Made by a program: the position numbers and the translations under genes. Shown here piece by piece: positions 54,448-61,505 of a DNA stretch of 64,000 nt (positions within the stretch are counted from its first letter, which is position 1; each line of letters starts with the position of its first letter). Location: the NCBI GenBank assembly GCA_963712715.1, contig CAVQJI010000034.1, positions 1 through 64,000 on the forward strand, in the 5' to 3' direction. Source of the stretch: JAFEDN01 sp963712715 (GTDB taxonomy: Bacteria; Pseudomonadota; Gammaproteobacteria; Coxiellales; Coxiellaceae). The notes beneath the pieces are model-generated. The model saw nothing but the letters and a program-made list of their open reading frames with translations. It made no database searches and had not been told where the DNA came from.

Positions 54448-55205
54448 ATTTTCCAGGGAGCTTTATTATTTGCGTATAATTCTTCAAGATGGTTTTTATC
54501 GCGCAAGGTGTCCATGGCATACCAGAAATCATGATGCATATAAGCGGAGAGTTGCCCCTCCTTACTTAACCGTTCTAACGGTTCGCGCTCCCAAATAGTG
54601 GTATCATCCTGGAGATAATCAATTACTTTAGGTGATAAAACAAAAAAACCACCATTGGCCCATCCACTACCTCCGTAAGGCTTTTCTTTAAATCCGGTGA
54701 TAGCGGATCCTTCTATATCTAAAGCACCCAGTCGAGCGGGGGGCATAATCGCCGTCAACGTCGCTAAACGTTTTTCTTGTTTATGAAATTCAATGAGTTT
54801 AGCAATGTTGACATTAGAAACCCCATCCCCATAAGTGAAGCAAAAGTCCTGATCCAGATACTTGGCTACCCGTTTCAAACGACCCCCAGTCATGGTATGT
54901 TCCCCCGTATCGACTAAAGTGATTTGCCAGGGTTCCGAATAATTTTGATGAATTTGCACGATATTTTTTTGGATATCAATATGCACATCAGCCATATGAT
55001 GTGAATAATTAATAAAATATTCCTTAATTTGATAACCTTTATATCCTAAACATATAATAAAATCTTTAATATTATAGGCAGTATAAATTTTCATAATATG
55101 CCAAAGAATAGGTTTGCCGCCAATTTCAACCATTGGTTTTGGCTTAATTAAAGTTTCTTCACTGATTCGGGTTCCCAACCCGCCAGCTAAAATAACAGCT
55201 TTCAT
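54441..55205 (-). CDS. rfbF: Glucose-1-phosphate cytidylyltransferase
   Basis: 254 residues. Nucleotidyltransferase signature AVILAGGLGTRISEETLIKP (3-22), KPMVEIGGKPILWHIMKIY and DFCFTYGDGVSNVNIAKLI match RfbF. It makes CDP-glucose from CTP and glucose-1-phosphate for the next gene. First gene of the rfbF-rfbG-epimerase operon, with a good promoter candidate upstream. Confidence 0.95.
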   Translation of the reverse strand: MKAVILAGGLGTRISEETLIKPKPMVEIGGKPILWHIMKIYTAYNIKDFIICLGYKGYQIKEYFINYSHHMADVHIDIQKNIVQIHQNYSEPWQITLVDTGEHTMTGGRLKRVAKYLDQDFCFTYGDGVSNVNIAKLIEFHKQEKRLATLTAIMPPARLGALDIEGSAITGFKEKPYGGSGWANGGFFVLSPKVIDYLQDDTTIWEREPLERLSKEGQLSAYMHHDFWYAMDTLRDKNHLEELYANNKAPWKIW

Positions 55206-55245
55206 AAAATATTCTCTATTTAAAATTGTAAAAATAATCTATAAG

Positions 55246-55275
55246 AATATACTAGAAATTCTATATTTGAATCAA
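55246..55275 (-). promoter_or_regulatory. Sigma-70-like promoter for rfbF operon
   Basis: On the minus strand TTGATT (-35, 55275-55270) is followed after 18 nt by TATATT (-10, 55251-55246), about 41 bp before the rfbF start. The surrounding 55206-55438 gap is very AT-rich. Confidence 0.5.
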
Positions 55276-55438
55276 AATAATTTAAGTTTTGTATACCTTA
55301 TAGAGATATATAATTTATTAAATTATTAAAATTATAATACAATAAATTTTAAAATAAGGGTACATTAATTTGATCCCTGGATAAAGTCGCGTCGGTGCGT
55401 TACCCCTGAATCATTTTAATTTTTGATAAGCTAAATAA

Positions 55439-56815
55439 TTATGCGTTTATTACTTTATGAGTTAAAATTTCGGCATAGCCTATATATTGGGCAGGGGTCA
55501 GTTTTTGAAGCATTCCTTTGACATCAGCTGGTATTGGAAGTTGCTCTATATAATTATAAAGTATTTTTTGATCAATTTTTTTGCCACGGGTCAGTAATTT
55601 CAACTGTTCATAAGCATCACTCACGCCGTGATGCCGTAATACGCTTTGAATAGCTTCCGCTAACACTTCCCAGTGTTGATCCAGATCCTGCTGAATTTGG
55701 ACGGTATTAACCATTAATTTTTTTAATCCTTTCAACGCTGCCTGATAGGCTATTAGCGAATAACCGGCAACTGAACTCAAATTTCTGAGTACAGTTGAAT
55801 CAGTCAGATCACGTTGCCAGCGGGAAATAGGTAATTTTTCTGCCAAATGGCCAGCTAATGCATTGGCGATTCCCAAATTCCCTTCGGAATTTTCAAAGTC
55901 AATGGGATTAATTTTGTGTGGCATGGTTGAAGAGCCGATCTCGCCTTCAACCTTGCTTTGGCTGAAGTATCCCAAACTGATATAACCCCAAATATCCCGG
56001 TTAAAATCAATTAAAATGGTATTAAAACGCATTAGATTCTGTAATAATTCGGCCAGATTATCATGGGGTTCAATTTGGGTAGTAAAAAGATTGGGTGTTA
56101 GCCCCAGTTGAGTGATAAAAGTTTGACTAATCGTAGGCCAGTCGATATCCGGAGCTGCAGCGAAATGAGCGTTGAAATTGCCGACGGCTCCATTAAATTT
56201 ACCTAAAATAGGCAATTGCCGCCAGGAATTTAATTGACGGGAAAGACGGACTACGACATTAGCCAATTCTTTACCCAGAGTAGTGGGAGAGGCGGGTTGC
56301 CCATGTGTGCGGGCTAACATAGGCAATGCCGCATACTCTCCTGCGATAGCGGTAATCTGCTCGATAATTGCTAACATGGCTGGCGATAAAATAGTGGCTC
56401 GCATTTCGCTGAGCATTAAGCCGTAAGCGAGATTATTAATATCTTCGGAGGTGCAGCCAAAATGAATAAAAGGAATTAATTTTTCTAATTGAGGATTATT
56501 TTTTAATTTATTATGTAAATAATATTCAATTGCTTTAACGTCATGATGAGTGGTTTGTTCTATGATTTTAATCTCTCTCGCATCCAATATATCAAATTGA
56601 TTGATCAAATTTTCTAAAACCTGACGATTCTCATCCTTTAAAGGCGGCAAAAGAGTAAAATCCGATAGGGAAGACAGGAGGATTAACCAGCGTACTTCGA
56701 CAATTACCCGAAAACGGATGAGTCCATATTCACTGCCAATGGAGCGCAGATTCAGCAGTTGGGATTGGTAACGGCCATCGAGAGGGGACAAAGCGGTTAA
56801 AGAATTACTCTCCAC
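55439..56815 (-). CDS. purB: Adenylosuccinate lyase
   Basis: 458 residues from a GTG start at 56815, supported by AAGGA 8 nt upstream. Fumarase/aspartase fold with the signature SSTMPHKINPIDFENSEGN (about 295) containing the catalytic Ser loop, TTHHDVKAIEYYL and FIHFGCTSEDINN. It acts twice in purine synthesis (SAICAR to AICAR; adenylosuccinate to AMP). A core gene lodged between sugar genes, probably marking the ancestral chromosome on either side of which the glycan genes were inserted. Confidence 0.96.
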   Translation of the reverse strand: MESNSLTALSPLDGRYQSQLLNLRSIGSEYGLIRFRVIVEVRWLILLSSLSDFTLLPPLKDENRQVLENLINQFDILDAREIKIIEQTTHHDVKAIEYYLHNKLKNNPQLEKLIPFIHFGCTSEDINNLAYGLMLSEMRATILSPAMLAIIEQITAIAGEYAALPMLARTHGQPASPTTLGKELANVVVRLSRQLNSWRQLPILGKFNGAVGNFNAHFAAAPDIDWPTISQTFITQLGLTPNLFTTQIEPHDNLAELLQNLMRFNTILIDFNRDIWGYISLGYFSQSKVEGEIGSSTMPHKINPIDFENSEGNLGIANALAGHLAEKLPISRWQRDLTDSTVLRNLSSVAGYSLIAYQAALKGLKKLMVNTVQIQQDLDQHWEVLAEAIQSVLRHHGVSDAYEQLKLLTRGKKIDQKILYNYIEQLPIPADVKGMLQKLTPAQYIGYAEILTHKVINA

Positions 56816-57000
56816 GATAAATTCCTTGATAAATTTATTTGGTATTAAAGAGTTAGAAGCTTATCATGTCAGATGAACATACACCACAGCTTCCCCGAAA
56901 TAATTTTTATATTTGACCCCGAATGACAGCAACAATGGACTGGTAAAGATAATTGAAAAACGATATACTTCCGTTCTTTAATTTATTCAGACTCATGATT

Positions 57001-58098
57001 ATGATGAAAACAATTAAAATCATCCATGTTTCCCCCAGATTTTACGGCAAAGAATGCGTTATCGCCGGAGGTCCCAAGTATTTGTTATATATATGCCGGG
57101 CCTTGCAAAAAGGCGCGGAAATATTAGGCTGCCACGTGGAAACGTCAGTGCTCTCCTTTGGAAAGCAGGCGGGTGTTTTTGAGAATGGTCCTAATAGAAT
57201 AAGTCATAGGATTATTGCGGCTAATCCAGCCCACCCCTGGACTATTCCGGCTAGTGAGATAATAACGGGTATTGAAGATGCCGATGTAGTGCATATCCAT
57301 CAATTTTTATCTCATGCCTGTTTATATGTTGCAGCACATGCCCGGCTGCTTGGAAAGTGTGTAATAGGCACGGATCATCAAGGTGAGGAACATTATTTAT
57401 CTTACAACCCGGAAATTGGCGGTATGTACGATTTTTTCCATATTATTTCCGATTTCGCTTCAAATACATACAAGCGGCTGGACGGTCCGGTTAAAATGAT
57501 CAAAGGACCCGTGGATACAGAGTTTTATAAACCTGCATTGGAAAAGCATCGCAATCCACGTTCAGTTTTAGCCGTAGGAAGATTACTGCCGCACAAAGGG
57601 TTTGAAAAAATTATTGAAGCACTGCCCATGGAGTTGGAATTAACTATAGCAGGCGAGCCTGTTGATGCTGCTTATCGGGAGTATTTATTTTCAAAAATTC
57701 AGCAGAAAAAAGTTAAGATCATAGAAAATCTTTCCGATAGCGAACTGCTTGATCTTATGCAAACAGCGGGAATATTTGTTCACGCTGCCACTTATATCGA
57801 TTACCGGGGAAAGATTCACACTAAACCTGAAATGTTAGGTTTAGCGCCACTGGAAGCACTGAGTACAGGATTAACGACTATAGTGAGTGATGCGGGAGCT
57901 CTGCCGGAACTGGGGAAACTCCCGGGTTGTCATGTATTTAAATCGGTACAGGATCTTAATGAACTATTAAAGGCCCATCTTGACGGAAGGCTTAAGAAAC
58001 ACTCTCCTGAGATTATACACTCCGGTGTTGAAGAAGTTTATGGCTTAGAAACTTTTGGGCGTAAAATGCTGATCGCATTACAGGAATACATACTGTGA
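57001..58098 (+). CDS. GT4 glycosyltransferase
   Basis: About 365 residues. GT-B fold: the N-terminal domain starts KTIKIIHVSPRFYGKECVIA; the C-terminal domain has SVLAVGRLLPHKGFEKIIEA, KVKIIENLSDSELLDLMQTA and the E-x7-E-like loop KPEMLGLAPLEALSTGLTTI. The frame opens at TTG 56953, but the ATGs at 56995, 57001 and 57004 sit better relative to the first strand; none has a clear ribosome-binding site. First of a run of co-directional GT genes; its stop overlaps the next start (GTGA). Confidence 0.85.
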   Translation: MMKTIKIIHVSPRFYGKECVIAGGPKYLLYICRALQKGAEILGCHVETSVLSFGKQAGVFENGPNRISHRIIAANPAHPWTIPASEIITGIEDADVVHIHQFLSHACLYVAAHARLLGKCVIGTDHQGEEHYLSYNPEIGGMYDFFHIISDFASNTYKRLDGPVKMIKGPVDTEFYKPALEKHRNPRSVLAVGRLLPHKGFEKIIEALPMELELTIAGEPVDAAYREYLFSKIQQKKVKIIENLSDSELLDLMQTAGIFVHAATYIDYRGKIHTKPEMLGLAPLEALSTGLTTIVSDAGALPELGKLPGCHVFKSVQDLNELLKAHLDGRLKKHSPEIIHSGVEEVYGLETFGRKMLIALQEYIL

Positions 58099-59363
58099 AA
58101 ATAATGATTATTACAGGTATTTTCCCTCCCGGTTTTGTCGGCGGCTTCGAATTAGCTGCATTTGATATTGTCAAAGGATTGAAAGAGAAAGGACATGATG
58201 TTTGTGTGGTCACTTCCGATCACTTCCTGGATTACCATCAGAGCCTACGAGATTTTCCGGTACACCGTGTGTTAGAGTATATCTGTGGCTCAAGCTATAA
58301 AATGCCTTATTCTCGAGACATTATTAAAGAAGGCTTTTTTATTAATTTTCGTAATATCAGATTGCTGAGTGATTTATTAATAAAGTTTCAACCAGATTCA
58401 ATCATGTTTTTTGATGGCCGCGGCTTGGGGACGTTGGGATTATTAAAATACGTTGTCCATTCAGGCTACATTCCCGTGCTTAATTTAGGTGATAACATAT
58501 TTTCCCAATTAAATGAAAAAAAACCCTTTTTAAATGCTTTTTTCTCTATTTTTGGATCTTTGGATTTTTTATTAAAAGCTAAAGGAATTCTGGTTTCTCG
58601 ATCCCTTGGAGACGAGATAACAAACACTCTAGGGTTTCCATTAGCAGATCAGAGTGTGATATCCCGATGGACGAGAGAACCTAAATTAAAACCTCCCGAT
58701 TTCTACAACAGGCAGGATAAAAAAACTCGATTCGTATTTGCCTCAAGTCTCAGTGCTCATAAAGGCATATTTATAATCATAGACGCAGTCAAAGAAATGT
58801 TAGCCTCTGGCCATAAAGATTTTATTGTAGACCTCTATGGGAATGGTTCGGTTTCAGAAGTTATTCATCATATTGCAGTAAATGGACTTGAAGAGTATAT
58901 CCAATATTGCGGAACCTTTACAAAGGATCAGGTTGTGGATCTTCTCGCGGGATACGATGCTTTGGTTTTTCCTACCTGGAAACAGGACGCTTTTGGCACG
59001 GTTGCGGCTGAAGCAGCGGCGGCGGGATGCATACCGATTACAACGGGAGGCACTGGCGCTGCTGATTGGCTTCTGGACGGTGTCGATTGTATTAAAATAG
59101 AGCCTAATACCGCTGATCTTAAAGCCGCCATGATAAAATTTATGCGATTGTCTTGGGAACACAAAGCGGCTATGAGCGCGAAAGCAGTAGATTCCGCGAA
59201 GAAATTTTATAATTTTCCCAAGCTTCTTAATGCTACGGAGAAAGTTATTTTCTCTGCAGTGTCAGCACAGCGAGAAAAGAATTTGTTTTGCCCTATTAAA
59301 TCTCAGACTGCAATGTTCGTCCTAAGGGATTTATGGGAGAAAAAAATAAATGAAAAAAAATGA
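58095..59363 (+). CDS. GT4 glycosyltransferase
   Basis: 422 residues from GTG 58095. IMIITGIFPPGFVGGFELAA (glycine-rich acceptor loop), FVFASSLSAHKGIFIIIDAV, YCGTFTKDQVVDLLAGYDAL and FPTWKQDAFGTVAAEAAAAG with GGTGAADWL donor-site residues. Retaining transferase with a nucleotide-sugar donor; acceptor unknown. Overlaps the preceding gene by 4 bp and the following by 14 bp. Confidence 0.87.
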   Translation: MKIMIITGIFPPGFVGGFELAAFDIVKGLKEKGHDVCVVTSDHFLDYHQSLRDFPVHRVLEYICGSSYKMPYSRDIIKEGFFINFRNIRLLSDLLIKFQPDSIMFFDGRGLGTLGLLKYVVHSGYIPVLNLGDNIFSQLNEKKPFLNAFFSIFGSLDFLLKAKGILVSRSLGDEITNTLGFPLADQSVISRWTREPKLKPPDFYNRQDKKTRFVFASSLSAHKGIFIIIDAVKEMLASGHKDFIVDLYGNGSVSEVIHHIAVNGLEEYIQYCGTFTKDQVVDLLAGYDALVFPTWKQDAFGTVAAEAAAAGCIPITTGGTGAADWLLDGVDCIKIEPNTADLKAAMIKFMRLSWEHKAAMSAKAVDSAKKFYNFPKLLNATEKVIFSAVSAQREKNLFCPIKSQTAMFVLRDLWEKKINEKK

Positions 59364-59742
59364 CTCTAATTTATCATTAGTAGGAGCTGGACCTATGGAA
59401 TCTTGTGATTTATCAAAATTAAACAATGAATTACTGGCTTATAGTTTACAGCCCCAGCGCTTTCCCTTATTGGTGAAGCTGGTTCGTAAGATATTATGGC
59501 GTTTTATAAGACCTTTTCATTTTTATCAAATACAGGAAATGTCCAGAGAGCAAGAGCGGCAAATACAAGAAATAAAGCAAGTGGCTCAGAAACAGGATGA
59601 AAAAATAAAAAATTTTTTTGCGTCTGCGGCATCGCGATCTGAAAATATACCCCTAATTAATCGCATCGCTTATCTTGAAAGTGAAATTGAAGGACTAAAA
59701 ACGAGTCTTGGGGAAATAAAAAATCATATAAAGATAGTTTAA
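59350..59742 (+). CDS. Small coiled-coil protein of the glycan operon
   Basis: 130 residues. An amphipathic segment (LLVKLVRKILWRFIRPFHFY, about 40-60) is followed by a heptad-rich coiled coil (about 62-125). It resembles the N-terminal extension found before some LPS methyltransferases and glycosyltransferases, standing here as its own gene. It may anchor or scaffold the neighbouring transferases at the membrane. No known family. Confidence 0.6.
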   Translation: MKKNDSNLSLVGAGPMESCDLSKLNNELLAYSLQPQRFPLLVKLVRKILWRFIRPFHFYQIQEMSREQERQIQEIKQVAQKQDEKIKNFFASAASRSENIPLINRIAYLESEIEGLKTSLGEIKNHIKIV

Positions 59743-59760
59743 TGACAGGCATAAGCCGAA

Positions 59761-61179
59761 ATGAATACAGTATGGATTGACGCTACCCGTTTTTTTAAAC
59801 GTAAGCGACCCTTGTCAGGAATTCCTCGCGTAGAAGCGGAACTGGTGAAATGGGCGCAAAACAATCTTGGTGATGTAAAATTATTTGAATTTCATCCTCA
59901 TTCACGGTGTTTTACTGTTTTCGGTGAAGAAGCGCTTGTGAAGCTGGAGCCCGTATTGCCTCAAAGTTCAAGGCATGATCCCTTTCCGGAAAGTAAAGGT
60001 TTTATTTTAAAACCGTCAATGGATGAGATTAAACTTTTTGCCAGATCAGCTTTTATATCGTTATACCGCATGTTGTTGTCATTTATCAATGTTAGATATC
60101 GCCCTGCTGTTCATATTTTTATTAAAAATAGAGTTTTCAGTTTGCAGAGGTTTTGTTCAAGTTATAGAAAAAAACGACATCATCCCCAGGCAGTAGTGAC
60201 AGTTCCTTCCTCTGATCAAAATGTGCCTTTATCGAACTATACCCATCCATTTAAGAACGGAGATTCCATCTTATTTGCAGGTACGGCATGGGAGTATAAG
60301 AATATTAATGATGAAATTTTTTCCCTAAAAAAAAATATAAAATTATCCATTTATATAATCTGTCACGATATAATTCCCATCAAATTTCCACATTTATGTT
60401 TACAGGCTAAAGGAGTTTCCGCGAATGAAATGTTTCTTCCTTATTTTTTAGGGATGACTAAAATCGCGGATCACGTTTTTTGTGTATCCAAATCCACTGA
60501 AGCAGACTATCGAAAATTTACTGAAAAAATGCGCCTGGTATGCCCAAAGACTTCAGTCGTTACAGAGGGAAGCCATATTGTGCAACCTGCCGAATTTAAA
60601 CCGCCGGTTTCCGTTATTCAGGAGTTTCTTAAATCTGAGTTTATACTCTTTGTATCGACCTTAGAGAGGAGAAAAAACCATGAATGTATCTACAAAGCGA
60701 TTCTGTACCTTTTAGAAAGCGGCTTTGAAAATTTACCCAAATTTTTGTTTGTTGGCAAACCAGGTTGGAGTGTTGATGAGCTGCTGTCTGATTTAAAGTT
60801 AGACTTGCGAATCAAAGATCATATCGTTCTGATGCACGGTATTACTGATGATCATGATTTGAAATTTCTTTATGAGAAGGCATTATTTTCATTATATCCC
60901 TCGTTTTATGAAGGTTGGGGTCTGCCTGTCGCTGAATCTTTAAACTATGGTAAAATGGCGATAGTATCGTCTACTTCCTCCATGCCGGAAGTAGGCCATG
61001 ATTTTGTGGATTACATTCATCCATATGACACGCTGGGTTGGGCTAACCGAATTGCTTTTTATCTAAATAACCGCGATGAACTGGCGAAAAAAGAAAAATA
61101 TATTCGTGAAAATTATAAAAAAAATTCCTGGGAGGATTTTTGTAAACAAATATTTAATAAAATAACCGCTGGAGAGTGA
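59761..61179 (+). CDS. GT4 glycosyltransferase
   Basis: 472 residues. The N-terminus MNTVWIDATRFFKRKRPLSG with GIPRVEAELVKWA is the pattern of mannosyltransferases such as those of long-chain O-antigen polymer synthesis. The C-terminal domain has FILFVSTLERRKNHECIYKA, FVGKPGWSVDELL and YPSFYEGWGLPVAESLNYGK with the E-x7-E motif. Starts 18 bp after the coiled-coil gene. Confidence 0.87.
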   Translation: MNTVWIDATRFFKRKRPLSGIPRVEAELVKWAQNNLGDVKLFEFHPHSRCFTVFGEEALVKLEPVLPQSSRHDPFPESKGFILKPSMDEIKLFARSAFISLYRMLLSFINVRYRPAVHIFIKNRVFSLQRFCSSYRKKRHHPQAVVTVPSSDQNVPLSNYTHPFKNGDSILFAGTAWEYKNINDEIFSLKKNIKLSIYIICHDIIPIKFPHLCLQAKGVSANEMFLPYFLGMTKIADHVFCVSKSTEADYRKFTEKMRLVCPKTSVVTEGSHIVQPAEFKPPVSVIQEFLKSEFILFVSTLERRKNHECIYKAILYLLESGFENLPKFLFVGKPGWSVDELLSDLKLDLRIKDHIVLMHGITDDHDLKFLYEKALFSLYPSFYEGWGLPVAESLNYGKMAIVSSTSSMPEVGHDFVDYIHPYDTLGWANRIAFYLNNRDELAKKEKYIRENYKKNSWEDFCKQIFNKITAGE

Positions 61180-61181
61180 TT

Positions 61182-61505
61182 ATGCCTTTTTTTTATAAAA
61201 TCAAACGCGGCCTTAAAGCATGGCTGACCTATTTATTTCTTCATGTCATTCGATTTGTGCAGCGTTTTCCCGGTTTAAAGAGTTTTATATTAAGTCATCT
61301 AAAGAAGCATCCGGTATTTTATGCTTTCCTTTGCCAGCTGATTAATAAACCTAATGCCAGTAACGGCTGGAAAAATGAAAAGGGTGGCATAAAGCCCCTT
61401 TCTCATAAAGTCCTTTCGGTATCGGCTAGGCGTATTTATATGCATCTTAAAGGAGGTGTGGAAGCCAATATCAAGACACCTCAACATTTTTCCAAGAGGG
61501 ACTGA
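61182..61505 (+). CDS. Small basic protein of the glycan operon
   Basis: 107 residues; ATG 61182 is chosen because GGAGAG precedes it. Basic, with amphipathic helices (LKAWLTYLFLHVIRFVQRFP) and an end LSVSARRIYMHLKGGVEA like the R-A-x-x-I-Y-x-x-L segment seen N-terminal to some large glycosyltransferases. Its stop and the next start share a base (TGATG). Probably an accessory to the big transferase that follows; unproven. Confidence 0.55.
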   Translation: MPFFYKIKRGLKAWLTYLFLHVIRFVQRFPGLKSFILSHLKKHPVFYAFLCQLINKPNASNGWKNEKGGIKPLSHKVLSVSARRIYMHLKGGVEANIKTPQHFSKRD

